Notes: generated by a model from the sequence alone, not told the origin. DNA of 64,000 nucleotides from Paracoccaceae bacterium (GCA_014872875.1 WKFI01000011.1:186001-250000); one strand, 5' to 3'. Counted from the stretch's first letter, positions 36,248 through 44,601 are shown. Numbers and translations are program-made.

Positions 36248-38188
36248 TTAATCATCTTTACCCTCCAGATACCGCTTCTTCGCCTCTTCCTGGCGGCCAA
36301 AGTCGCGCACCATGGTCTCAATCGCGACCTCATCGGATTTGTCGGCATAGCGGAATTCGCTGTCGGCGTAGCGGTTGATTTCCTGGATCACCATGTCCAC
36401 GGTGATCGGCACCCGCAGATCCTCGATCATCGCCCGTTTGGTGTCATAGTCGCGGAACAGGAACAGCTCAGGTTTTTCCATCCACTCATCGGGCAGTTCA
36501 AAATCCATCGCGCGGACTTTCACCGCGTCGGTAATGTTCTTGATCGCGCGACCGGTGAAGCGTTCGTCGGCTTGTTGAATGGCCTTCAGATAGGTGCCCA
36601 TCTTGGCAATCGTATCCAGATCGCCGATCTGGTCCTGCACCCGGTCGAACACGTTCAGCAGCCCGGCCTCCTGCGGTTTGGAATGCGCCTCGAACGATTT
36701 GGCGACAGCCGTCTTGATCTCCTGCGCGGCATAGAGGTCGTGCTGACCCAGCGGGATGTCATGGTTCTTGCCCATCAGCAGGGCCAGAATGTCGATGTAA
36801 TCCTCGCGGGTCTGAGGCCCGTCCACCAAGAACCGTGCGCCAGCCCGCTGGCGCAGGGCGTCATCGACGTTTTCGGGATAGTTCGAAAACATGCCAAAGG
36901 TGCAGTTCCCGCGCACCACGGTATTGGCCCCCGCAAAGCTTTCCATCAGCACGGCGGTGATCTCCAGCTGTCCCGCCGAAGACTGCCGATCACCACGTTT
37001 GCCAGCCAATTGGTCGATATCGTCGATGGTGCCAAAGCCGATCACGCCCGGATCGATGATGGTGTTGATGAACGCCTTGGCGTTCTGGCCCGATTTCCCC
37101 TGATAACTGTCGATGTTTTCCGTCGACAGGTTCTGATAACGGAACGGATAGCCCGCGACCTGACAATAGTCGTTGATCAACCCGGCCATCATCTGGATCA
37201 GTGTGGTCTTGCCCGTGCCCGGTTTGCCGTCGCCCATGAAGGTGAAAATGAACCCGCCCAGTTCCGCAAACGGGTTCAGGCGGCGGTTGAAATCATAGGC
37301 CATCAGCATCTTGGACAGGCGCAGCGCCTGATATTTGGCGATGTGGTTGCCGACCACCTGATGCGGTTTCTTGAAGCTCATGGTCAGCGTGGTGGATTTC
37401 GCCTTGGTCGCCGGTTCAAAGCCGCGGATGGTCAGGTCATCCGCCTCAACCCGCCAGGCTGCCCCGGCAAAGGCCGCCAGCCGCGGAGCGGTTTGGGCGC
37501 GCAGGGCTGCCTTCTCCATCACCTGTTCGGCATAAGCGGCCAGAGTGGCCAGCATCTGTGCCTCCTCCTGCGCATGCAAAGCCAGTTTCTGGTCCAGCTC
37601 CCACAGCAGCCCGTGCAGGGTCAGTTGCGCATTGTCGGTCAGAAGCTCCTCGGCTTCGCCGACCTCGACCTGGGTTTCGCCCAGATGCGGCGCCAGCAGA
37701 AACGCGGTCGCATTGGCCCAGACATGGGCCACGGCCAGCGCCTCGGCGGTCAACAGGTCCGAAAACTCGGTCTTCTTGTCTGCAGGCAAGGCCCCCGCCA
37801 AGTTCGACCGTTTCAGATCGGCCAGGCCCGAGGCATCCGAGAATTGTTCTCCCATCGCCAAGGCAATCGCCAACGCCCTGCGCAAGCCGTGCAGCGCAGT
37901 GGCCTGCAGCGGAGACATCAGCGGGTCGCCCCCATCCGACGCCTCGATCCGGTCGATCAGATGCACGCCTTCGGGCCGCGCGGTCGAGCGCGTCACCAAC
38001 CCCGGTGTCGTGGACCGGAACCGTCGCCGCGTGGCAATACCCGGGCTGCGTTCGGGCGCGCTGGCGGGGGTCTGCGCCTTGGCAATCCGAGGGGTGTGGT
38101 CGAACCCATCCAGTAGTCCATTCGCCGCGTCGTAATGCTTGCGAATATCCTCTTCGCGCAATTCCATCTGGTCGGATGTCAGGCTCAT
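36248..38188 (-). CDS. AAA family ATPase
   Basis: The 646-residue protein has about 290 N-terminal residues of helical, Ala/Leu-rich sequence and a C-terminal AAA module. Walker A is GDGKPGTGKTTLIQMM near residue 324, Walker B VIGFGTIDDIDQLAGKR near 385, sensor 1 FGMFSNYPEN and a candidate arginine finger in ALRQRAGARFLVDGP near 447. The helical lid (TGRAIKNITDAVK) follows. There are no protease, helicase or DNA-binding domains, so it is probably a remodelling ATPase. It shares an operon with a coiled-coil protein and several membrane proteins. It does not look like a classical MoxR protein (no VWA partner gene). Confidence 0.87.
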   Translation of the reverse strand: MSLTSDQMELREEDIRKHYDAANGLLDGFDHTPRIAKAQTPASAPERSPGIATRRRFRSTTPGLVTRSTARPEGVHLIDRIEASDGGDPLMSPLQATALHGLRRALAIALAMGEQFSDASGLADLKRSNLAGALPADKKTEFSDLLTAEALAVAHVWANATAFLLAPHLGETQVEVGEAEELLTDNAQLTLHGLLWELDQKLALHAQEEAQMLATLAAYAEQVMEKAALRAQTAPRLAAFAGAAWRVEADDLTIRGFEPATKAKSTTLTMSFKKPHQVVGNHIAKYQALRLSKMLMAYDFNRRLNPFAELGGFIFTFMGDGKPGTGKTTLIQMMAGLINDYCQVAGYPFRYQNLSTENIDSYQGKSGQNAKAFINTIIDPGVIGFGTIDDIDQLAGKRGDRQSSAGQLEITAVLMESFAGANTVVRGNCTFGMFSNYPENVDDALRQRAGARFLVDGPQTREDYIDILALLMGKNHDIPLGQHDLYAAQEIKTAVAKSFEAHSKPQEAGLLNVFDRVQDQIGDLDTIAKMGTYLKAIQQADERFTGRAIKNITDAVKVRAMDFELPDEWMEKPELFLFRDYDTKRAMIEDLRVPITVDMVIQEINRYADSEFRYADKSDEVAIETMVRDFGRQEEAKKRYLEGKDD

Positions 38189-38255
38189 CTTGAAACGCCC
38201 CTACTCTTCATCTCGCTCAAAAACTCCCGCCGGAGGCTTGGTCCGGCAGGACCAA

Positions 38256-39380
38256 TCAATACCGCAACACCTGCCCGCTTTCGCTGACGACGAACTTTCC
38301 CACATCCGCAAATCCCGGAGGGTTCTGTTCGGCCAACACTTGAAACGGGCGTTGTGGCAGGATGATCGACCGACGCGTGCGGGTTGCACCAGTATCGGCA
38401 CCACGGCCGCCAAACGGATCCAACGCGAACACCTCGCGTTCCACAGTGGAAAACCACCCGGAACGCTCTTCGGTGACCCGTTCGCTTTCCAATTCCTCGG
38501 TGGTCCAGGCCAGTGCCCAATCCTGACCCTCGGGGGCCTCCGCCTCGCCCAGCACCCGCCGCAACGGTCCGGTCTGTTCGGTATAGGCCGAGCTGTACAT
38601 CGGCCCCACGTGATAACGCCGCAGCCGTTTCGGGTGCAGATCGTCAAAATCTTCGTCAAAGCCCTTGGCGATGGTCACCAGCTTCAATGCACCCAATGAC
38701 TGCGCCATCAGATGCGCCTGACATTCCGGCCAGCGCCGCTGATCCTTGGGCAGGGCGATCTTGCCGCTGTCCTCCAGCTCGAGCATGTAGATCACCGGCA
38801 GGTTGATCTGGCTGTCGTAGACCGCCCAATGCAGCAAGAACCGCCGCCGGTCGCCATCATTGCCCAGCCATTCGCTGACAGGATCATTGCGGGACCAGAA
38901 CAGGTCGCCTTTCAGCAGCTCCTGATAATAGAGCCGCTGGGACAACGCGAATTGCAGCTTGGTCGGGAAGCTCTGGTCCGAGATGATGGTGCGCACCATC
39001 TGGTCCTTCAGATCCGCCTCGGTCGGCATGTTGTCCAGATGCCGCGCGGCCTGTTGCGCGTCATTGGCCATGGTCATCAGCTCGGCCGCAACGGGAAAGC
39101 CACTGTCGCGCTTGTCCATCGCCAGCGACCCGAAAAACCGCCCCGTTTCGCGCCCGACCAGCAGGTATTTCATACTCAGCGCCCGGAAGGTGTAATTCAA
39201 CGCCGCCAGATAGCCGGTCAGCACCTTCACATCCGATTTGGACAGCGCGCCGTCGGCCTGCATATAGCCCGCCACCCGCGCGAGATGCGTGGTGATCGCC
39301 TCGAACTTGCGGAAATACCGGCGCGAGGCGAAGGTGTCAGTCAGGCCGATGTGATCCGAGGTTGTCTTTTCCGCGACCAT
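38256..39380 (-). CDS. Uncharacterised 374-residue protein of the AAA ATPase operon
   Basis: No family is recognised. The protein appears soluble and mostly helical: FASRRYFRKFEAITTHLARVAGY, KVLTGYLAALNYTFRALSMKYLLVG, LQFALSQRLYYQELLKGDLFW, RRFLLHWAVYDSQINLPVIYMLEL. It has no membrane helix, and its C-terminus (RSIILPQRPFQVLAEQNPPGFADVGKF) is extended. It lies between the small membrane protein gene (two-base gap) and the AAA ATPase gene (67-base gap). The length and position suggest an adaptor of the ATPase (inference). Confidence 0.75.
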   Translation of the reverse strand: MVAEKTTSDHIGLTDTFASRRYFRKFEAITTHLARVAGYMQADGALSKSDVKVLTGYLAALNYTFRALSMKYLLVGRETGRFFGSLAMDKRDSGFPVAAELMTMANDAQQAARHLDNMPTEADLKDQMVRTIISDQSFPTKLQFALSQRLYYQELLKGDLFWSRNDPVSEWLGNDGDRRRFLLHWAVYDSQINLPVIYMLELEDSGKIALPKDQRRWPECQAHLMAQSLGALKLVTIAKGFDEDFDDLHPKRLRRYHVGPMYSSAYTEQTGPLRRVLGEAEAPEGQDWALAWTTEELESERVTEERSGWFSTVEREVFALDPFGGRGADTGATRTRRSIILPQRPFQVLAEQNPPGFADVGKFVVSESGQVLRY

Positions 39381-39382
39381 GT

Positions 39383-39586
39383 TCAGGAACGATCCTGAGG
39401 GTCTTGCTGGCCAGCCCGGGGCCAGGCCTTCTCGAATGCAAATCCGACAAGACCAGCCACGACAGCCGTCACCACGATCCGAACAAGAACGGACGGATCA
39501 AACCCAAGGTTATCCAGAAGCAAACTCACCGCAAAGATCGCCACAAAGAAACACAGGAACTGAACTGCAAAGCGCCGCATCATCAT
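39383..39586 (-). CDS. Small two-helix membrane protein
   Basis: The 67-residue product has two hydrophobic helices (FAVQFLCFFVAIFAVSLLL and VLVRIVVTAVVAGLVGFAF) and a polar tail. Its start overlaps the coiled-coil gene stop by four bases; three consecutive ATG codons occur, so the exact start is uncertain by two residues. It is a member of the AAA ATPase operon with no known function. Confidence 0.75.
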   Translation of the reverse strand: MMMRRFAVQFLCFFVAIFAVSLLLDNLGFDPSVLVRIVVTAVVAGLVGFAFEKAWPRAGQQDPQDRS

Positions 39587-40665
39587 CCCCCATACAGGTT
39601 CTTGTCATGCTTCTCGACAATCGACTGGAACCGGCGGGCAAAGCGTTCGTCGGCTTTGGCCTTCTTCTCCAGCACGTCGCGGGCAAAGACCATGTGGTCT
39701 TCATGCGCTTCCAGCATGTCGGCCATTTTCTGGTTCGTCGCGGTGCCGATGGCGGCCATGGCGGTCTGGGCTTCCTTGTCCGTCTCAACCCCGATTTCGT
39801 TGATCCGGTGCGCTACGTCCTGTTGCTGCGCCGTTTTCAACGATTTGGTCAGCGCGTCATACAGTACCACGCGCTGCTGCGTGTCCGTCTGCAGTTTGTT
39901 GATCAGCACCATCTGGGTCGCGGCCTGGTTCTGCAGACTGTCCACCCAGGTCTTGCCCTTTTCGATATACCGCTCCAGCGTCTGCGATTTCGCCAGCTTG
40001 ACCTGTTCGTCCTGCACCAGCGCGTTATAGGCGCCGTTCAGATCCGCCAGTTCGGTCTCCAGCTTAGTCCGCGCAGCGGCGTCCTGTTCGACGGCGATCT
40101 TGTTTTCTAACTCGATGATCTTGGGATCCATACTCAGGATCTCGGCCCGGACCTTTTCCAGTTCGGACACGGTGAACTCGCGGTCATCCAAGGTAGAGGT
40201 CAGATTGTCCTGTACCTTTTGGCGCTGTTCCTCCAGCACCGCCAACTGCCCTTCCAGCAGCTTCACGATCACATCCGACTTCGCAATCAGGTCCTGCAAC
40301 TTGTCGTCAATATTGGCGGTTCGCATCCGCTCCTGCCGCATCGAATCCGATTTGCCGCGGGAAAAGATGCCGACAAAGCTTTCCCAGCCGGTTTTCGACC
40401 GCATTTCGTCGAAATCCTTGGAGAACGCGCTGGTCACATCGTCCAGCCCCATGATCAGTTCAGCAATATTCGCGTTCATCACCTCGGTATGGGCGTGAAC
40501 GTCTTCCAGCGTGGCGTTTTCAATGTCGATATCGGCGTTTTCACCTGCTTCAATCTTGGCCCGCGCGCTTTCGATGCGGCTGGTCAATCCTTCGATCTGA
40601 GCCTGCGATTCCCGAACCTTGCGCTGGCTTTCCTCAATCATTGCCTGAAACTGGGCTTCCGCCAT
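39583..40665 (-). CDS. Long coiled-coil protein, first gene of the AAA ATPase operon (TelA-like architecture)
   Basis: The 360-residue protein is almost entirely alpha-helical with heptad-like Glu/Lys/Leu patterns (SQRKVRESQAQIEGLTSRIE, LEGQLAVLEEQRQKVQDNL, ELEKVRAEILSMDPKIIELE). A short non-helical segment (TGWESFVGIFSRGKSDSM) interrupts near residue 100. The layout recalls toxic-anion-resistance protein TelA, a similarity of architecture only. No signal peptide. AGGAGG lies five bases before the ATG at 40665, which is preferred to the TTG at 40668. As promoter-proximal gene it may be the most abundant component of the system. Confidence 0.8.
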   Translation of the reverse strand: MAEAQFQAMIEESQRKVRESQAQIEGLTSRIESARAKIEAGENADIDIENATLEDVHAHTEVMNANIAELIMGLDDVTSAFSKDFDEMRSKTGWESFVGIFSRGKSDSMRQERMRTANIDDKLQDLIAKSDVIVKLLEGQLAVLEEQRQKVQDNLTSTLDDREFTVSELEKVRAEILSMDPKIIELENKIAVEQDAAARTKLETELADLNGAYNALVQDEQVKLAKSQTLERYIEKGKTWVDSLQNQAATQMVLINKLQTDTQQRVVLYDALTKSLKTAQQQDVAHRINEIGVETDKEAQTAMAAIGTATNQKMADMLEAHEDHMVFARDVLEKKAKADERFARRFQSIVEKHDKNLYGG

Positions 40666-40668
40666 CAA

Positions 40669-41029
40669 TCCCTCCTGTTCCTGTAAATGCCTTACCTGTC
40701 AGATAGGGAATGTTTATCCCTTTTACATCCCCTCAGGCGGCTGAAAACATGAAAAAACAAAACTCGCAAACAGTCTGACAAAGGCCCGCTGGAAAGAAAA
40801 GGGGAATGCGCAGATCCGTGGCGCATGAGGTTGCGGCAGATGGCTCCGCCCCAAGGAAACACCTTCCCCGGGCGCCGCGACGGTGCTATACGCCGGTCCG
40901 GGCTCACAGGCGATGGCGTCGCCGGAGAGCAGCGCTCTCGCCCATCCGTACCACGCTCCTGTACGCCGGGACTTTCAATCGGGAGATTGAGGGCCCCGCC
41001 TGGCGTCTCCCCCGAAAAAGGAGGCATCC
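40669..41029 (+). other. Divergent promoter region and structured leader of the amidinotransferase gene
   Basis: This 361-base gene-free stretch separates the AAA operon from the amidinotransferase gene. Bases 40690-40800 are A/T-richer and should contain both promoters. From 40890 to 41006 the plus strand can form a closed, branched fold (separate entry), and AAAGGAGG at 41017-41023 is the ribosome site for the ATG at 41030. No small ORF with coding character is seen. Confidence 0.6.
40890..41006 (+). ncRNA. Candidate structured 5' leader (riboswitch-like) of the amidinotransferase gene
   Basis: A long-range helix pairs 40890-40903 (ACGCCGGTCCGGGC) with 40993-41006 (GCCCCGCCTGGCGT), 12 of 14 positions matching including one G-U. 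It encloses four consecutive perfect hairpins: GGCGA/TCGCC (40909-40923), GAGAGC/GCTCTC (40925-40939), CGTAC/GTACG (40947-40965) and TCAATC/GATTGA (40975-40990), the last with a GNRA-type GGGA loop. It ends about ten bases before the ribosome site. Pairings were found by eye; energy and covariation are untested. I do not recognise it as a known riboswitch class. Confidence 0.45.
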
Positions 41030-42151
41030 ATGGCCTGGTCGCCTGAGAAAACCGAAGTCAAAAGCTGGAATGAATGGGACACCCTGCGCCATGTGATCGT
41101 GGGCCGCGCCGATGACTGCCACATCCCGCCCGAAGAACCCGCGCTGGACGCCAAGGTCCCCGAAGACAGCGACATGCGCGGCCAGTGGGGTCGCCGCCCG
41201 CAGGAGACGATTGATCGCGCCAATGAACTGCTGGACAACTTCGCCGATCAGCTGCGCAAGCGCGGCGTGCGTGTTGACCGCCCGGTGTCGATTGACCACT
41301 CGCAGCCGGTGACCACCCCGGACTTCCACACCGACAGCCAGTTCGGCTGTATGCCGCCGCGCGACGTGCTGCTGACCGTGGGGCATGAGATGCTGGAAGC
41401 AACGATGTCCTATCGTTGCCGCTGGTTCGAATACCTGAACTATCGCCCGCTGTTGAAACAATATTGGGAGGAAGATCCGAACTTCCGTCACGAAGCCGCT
41501 CCCAAGCCGCGCCTGACGGATGAGGATTATCACCCCGATTACCTCAGCGACAAAATCGGTGTGGAAAAGCGCCTGCAATGGGCGGCCGAGAAGTTCTTTG
41601 TCACCACCGAAGAAGAGCCCCTGTTCGACGCCGCCGACGTGCTGCGCTTCGGTAAGGATCTGGTTGTGCAGCATGGTTTCACCACCAACCTCAAGGGCAT
41701 CGAATGGCTGCGTCGCCACTTCCCGGATCATCGGGTTCACACGGTGAACTTCCCCGGTGACCCCTACCCGATCCACATCGATGCGACCTTTACCCCGCTG
41801 CGTCCGGGCCTGATCCTGAACAACCCACAACGCCGCCTGCCCGAAGACCAGCGCGGCATGTTCGAAAAGAACGGCTGGGAAATCGTGGACGCCGCGCAGC
41901 CCGCGCATAACACGCCGCCGCCACTGTGCTATTCTTCCACGTGGCTGTCCATGAACGTGCTGGTTCTGGACCCGAAAACCGTCTGTGTCGAGAAATCCGA
42001 GGTCTATCAGGCCGAGCAGATGGACAAGCTGGGCATGGAAGTGGTCGAGGTCGAACTGCGCGACGCCTATGCGTTCGGCGGCGGCCTGCACTGCTGCACC
42101 GCGGATGTCTATCGCGATGGCGACTGCGAAGATTACTTCCCGAACCAGTAA
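41030..42151 (+). CDS. Amidinotransferase (glycine amidinotransferase-like)
   Basis: The 373-residue protein is of the GATM/StrB amidinotransferase family, a pentein fold that moves the amidino group of arginine to an amine acceptor. Visible family segments are NEWDTLRHVIVGRADD at the N-terminus, RPVSIDHSQPVTTPDF, DAADVLRFGKDLVV (Asp), HIDATFTPLRPGLIL (His-Asp) and the active-site Cys in GGGLHCCTADVYR. Glycine would give guanidinoacetate, but other acceptors (inosamine, lysine) cannot be excluded. AAAGGAGG precedes the ATG. A creatinase gene lies 1.2 kb downstream on the other strand. Confidence 0.9.
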   Translation: MAWSPEKTEVKSWNEWDTLRHVIVGRADDCHIPPEEPALDAKVPEDSDMRGQWGRRPQETIDRANELLDNFADQLRKRGVRVDRPVSIDHSQPVTTPDFHTDSQFGCMPPRDVLLTVGHEMLEATMSYRCRWFEYLNYRPLLKQYWEEDPNFRHEAAPKPRLTDEDYHPDYLSDKIGVEKRLQWAAEKFFVTTEEEPLFDAADVLRFGKDLVVQHGFTTNLKGIEWLRRHFPDHRVHTVNFPGDPYPIHIDATFTPLRPGLILNNPQRRLPEDQRGMFEKNGWEIVDAAQPAHNTPPPLCYSSTWLSMNVLVLDPKTVCVEKSEVYQAEQMDKLGMEVVEVELRDAYAFGGGLHCCTADVYRDGDCEDYFPNQ

Positions 42152-42172
42152 TCAAACCAGTCAAAGAAAAGG

Positions 42173-42203
42173 AAAAGCCGCGCAGACGTTGCGCGGCTTT
42201 TTA
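42173..42203. terminator. Bidirectional intrinsic terminator
   Basis: AAAAGCCGCGC and GCGCGGCTTTTT form a stem with loop AGACGTT; T-runs are present on both strands, serving the amidinotransferase gene and the convergent oxidoreductase gene. Confidence 0.88.
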
Positions 42204-42224
42204 TTGTTCAGGCGTTTGCACCGC

Positions 42225-42842
42225 TCAATAAGCAACGGTGAACACTTGGCGCGGATGGGCTGGGGTTTCCACCTCGTCCAGCAGCGCGATGGCATAGTCT
42301 TCGGCACTGATCCGGCTGTTGCCTTCGGCATCGCTCAGAAGCTCGCGCCCGCCAAGTCGGAATTCGCTGGTGCGTTCACCAGGCTCGATCAGGGCCGCGG
42401 GCGCCAAGAAAGTGAAATCAACCGTGCTATCTGCCAGCAGGTCATGTACCTGGCGCATCCCTTGCGCTTCGGCGCGGTATTCATCAGGGACAATGTCTGC
42501 CACCGGGGTGCCATCGGGCATATTCAGCGTCCCAGCGCCACCAACCACAACCAGGCGTTTGCCGCTTAGTTCGGCAGCACGGATCAGCGCCCGGCCATAC
42601 GACGTCGCCTCGGAAATCGCGTCCCCGGTTGAACGTGGGCTGACTGCAGAAATCACAACATCCATATCGGCCGAGGCGGCTGCAACCTCTTCCGCATTGG
42701 CTGCATCCAGCTGCAACGCCTTTGCTCCTTCTATGGCGTTCCCCTTTCGCGAGGCCGCCACAACCGAATGTTCACGCGATTGTGCCTCTGCCACAAGACG
42801 GCTGCCGATCATGCCAGTGGCCCCAATAATCAAAAGCTTCAT
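42225..42842 (-). CDS. NAD(P)H-binding oxidoreductase (atypical SDR)
   Basis: The 205-residue protein has a Rossmann fold starting LLIIGATGMIGSRLVAEA (GxxGxxG) and LVVVGGAGTLNMPDG in the middle, typical of the NmrA/YwnB-like atypical short-chain dehydrogenases that sense or reduce quinones, flavins or NADP. There is no YxxxK catalytic pair. It is divergent from an HxlR regulator with a GTTACTTTGAGTAAC palindrome 20 bases before its ATG, so it is likely the regulator's target and responds to electrophile or redox stress (inference). Confidence 0.88.
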   Translation of the reverse strand: MKLLIIGATGMIGSRLVAEAQSREHSVVAASRKGNAIEGAKALQLDAANAEEVAAASADMDVVISAVSPRSTGDAISEATSYGRALIRAAELSGKRLVVVGGAGTLNMPDGTPVADIVPDEYRAEAQGMRQVHDLLADSTVDFTFLAPAALIEPGERTSEFRLGGRELLSDAEGNSRISAEDYAIALLDEVETPAHPRQVFTVAY

Positions 42843-42864
42843 GTTGGTTCTCTTTCATCCTATA

Positions 42865-42879
42865 GTTACTTTGAGTAAC
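42865..42879. promoter_or_regulatory. Putative HxlR operator
   Basis: Perfect palindrome GTTACT-TTG-AGTAAC in the divergent promoter. A related, imperfect site (GTTACCTTGGAGGAAC) occurs at 42930-42945 and overlaps the ribosome site of the regulator gene. Confidence 0.65.
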
Positions 42880-42949
42880 CAGATACGTATGATCGAAGCG
42901 CAAGAAAATACGCAGCTTTAAGTCTCATAGTTACCTTGGAGGAACCGGC

Positions 42950-43321
42950 ATGGGTGCACGACGCAAATTGGACTATGATTGCCCGATACGTGATGTGCTG
43001 GACCGCGTCGGGGATGCCTGGTCGGTGCTGACGATTATTGAACTGTCCAAAGGGCCGTGTCGGTTCAATGCTTTGCGACGGGTGATTGACGGGATTTCGC
43101 AACGCATGCTTTCGGTCACATTGCGCCAGCTCGAACGGGACGGTTTGGTCTCGCGCACCGTGTTACCAACAGCACCGCCGCAAGTGGAATATGCGCTGAC
43201 AGACCGGGGGCATTCTCTGTTTCACGCCATCGGAGCACTAAGCGATTGGGCCGTGGAACATCAGCCCGGTATTCGCGCCTCGCGGCAGCTCTATGACGAA
43301 AGCGACCGTGTAGCTTCTTAA
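42950..43321 (+). CDS. HxlR-family transcriptional regulator
   Basis: The 123-residue winged-helix protein has the family N-terminus with a Cys near residue 11 (LDYDCPIRDVLDRVGDAWSV), and the recognition region GPCRFNALRRVIDGISQRMLSVTLRQLERDGLVSR. HxlR proteins bind as dimers and sense aldehydes, quinones or oxidants, often through the N-terminal Cys. GGAGG precedes the ATG. Divergent from the NAD(P)H-binding oxidoreductase, the common arrangement for these regulators. Confidence 0.92.
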   Translation: MGARRKLDYDCPIRDVLDRVGDAWSVLTIIELSKGPCRFNALRRVIDGISQRMLSVTLRQLERDGLVSRTVLPTAPPQVEYALTDRGHSLFHAIGALSDWAVEHQPGIRASRQLYDESDRVAS

Positions 43322-43356
43322 AGGCGCCGCCCAAGGATCAGACGGCGCCCACAAAT

Positions 43357-44601
43357 TTATCCGACCACGTTGAATTCAGGGCCGTAGGGGTATTTGGTGA
43401 TGTTTTCGTTGCCATCCTCGGTGATCACCAGGATGTCATGCTCACGATACCCACCGGCACCCGGCTTGCCGTCCGCGATGGTCAGCATCGGTTCCATCGA
43501 AATCACCATGCCCGGTTCCAGCACCGTATCGATGTCTTCGCGCAGCTCAAGACCTGCCTCGCGCCCGTAGTAGTGCGACAGCACACCGAAGGAATGGCCA
43601 TAGCCGAAGGTCCGGTATTGCAGCATGTCGCGCTCGGCGAAGAAATCGTTGATCTTGTGGGTGATCTCGGCGCAGGAGGCGCCGGGTTTCAACAGCGACA
43701 TGCCGTATTCATGAGCGCCGACATTGGCCTCCCAATAGCGCAGGCTCGCCTCGTCCACTTCCTTCACGAACATTGTCCGTTCCAGTGCAGTGTAGTAGCC
43801 GGAGATCATCGGGAAAGTATTCAGTGACAGGATATCACCCCGTTCCAGCACGCGGCCCGTCACCGGGTTGTGCGCGCCATCGGTGTTGATACCCGACTGG
43901 AACCAGACCCAGGTGTCACGATATTCGGCATCAGGAAAACGCTTGGCGATTTCCAGCTCCATCGCATCACGACCAGCCATCGCCACGTCGATTTCGCGCG
44001 CGCCTTCCTTGACCGCATCGCGGATGGCGAAACCACCCACGTCAGCCACAGCGGCACCTGCGCGGATCATCTCGATCTCGACGGCGGATTTGTGCATCCG
44101 CTGGCGCATGGTGGCCTCGTAAAGATCCACGGTTTTCGACGGACTGAGGAAAGCATCCAATTTGGCCTTCTGCAGCAGGCTCAGGTGGTCGCTTTCGTAA
44201 CCGATCACACGGCCCGAGCCGGAAACACTCTCAATCGCACGCCAGTAATTATCGCGCTGCCAGTCGGTATAGGTGATGTTGTCGCCATAGCAACGCCGCC
44301 AGGGCTGCCCCGCGTCGATCCCCGCCGAAATGGTCACGCAGGCGGTTTCCGTCACGACCAGCGCATACGGTCGGCCAAAGGCACAATAGGTGAAGCCCGA
44401 ATAGTACGAGATATTGTGCATCGACGAAAACACGGCGGCATCGACGCCCTGCTCGGCCATGATCCGGCGCAGGCCGGCAACGCGCGCGGCGTATTCATCT
44501 TCGGAAAACTGCAAGGGCGCCTTTTCCCCGTTGTGGAAACGGTAGAAATCCGGGCGCGCGGCAGCAGCGGTGAGATCTTGGTACTTAGGAATAGCAGTCA
44601 T
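43357..44601 (-). CDS. Creatinase (creatine amidinohydrolase)
   Basis: The 414-residue M24-fold protein is very close to Pseudomonas creatinase: FSSMHNISYYSGF, CAFGRPYALVVTE, AGQPWRRCYGDN, YTDWQRDNYW, WVWFQSGINTDGAHNPVT (His corresponding to catalytic His232), NTFPMISGYYTALERT, LQYRTFGYGHSFGVLSHYYG. Creatinase hydrolyses creatine to sarcosine and urea without metal, unlike the methionine aminopeptidases and prolidases of the same fold. GGAGG lies before the ATG. No sarcosine oxidase or urease is in the window. The nearby amidinotransferase fits a guanidino-compound theme. Confidence 0.93.
   Translation of the reverse strand: MTAIPKYQDLTAAAARPDFYRFHNGEKAPLQFSEDEYAARVAGLRRIMAEQGVDAAVFSSMHNISYYSGFTYCAFGRPYALVVTETACVTISAGIDAGQPWRRCYGDNITYTDWQRDNYWRAIESVSGSGRVIGYESDHLSLLQKAKLDAFLSPSKTVDLYEATMRQRMHKSAVEIEMIRAGAAVADVGGFAIRDAVKEGAREIDVAMAGRDAMELEIAKRFPDAEYRDTWVWFQSGINTDGAHNPVTGRVLERGDILSLNTFPMISGYYTALERTMFVKEVDEASLRYWEANVGAHEYGMSLLKPGASCAEITHKINDFFAERDMLQYRTFGYGHSFGVLSHYYGREAGLELREDIDTVLEPGMVISMEPMLTIADGKPGAGGYREHDILVITEDGNENITKYPYGPEFNVVG

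Noticed and set aside
39583-40665. Firm TelA (tellurite resistance) assignment of the coiled-coil protein
   Set aside because: Only the overall helical architecture is similar; no specific TelA sequence motif could be confirmed without a profile search.
40890-41006. Known guanidine-I (ykkC) riboswitch upstream of the amidinotransferase
   Set aside because: GGTCCGGG and CGGGAGA fragments recall ykkC, but the CTAGGGTTCCG and GGCGGGATAAAAGCCC segments are absent, so the class was not assigned.
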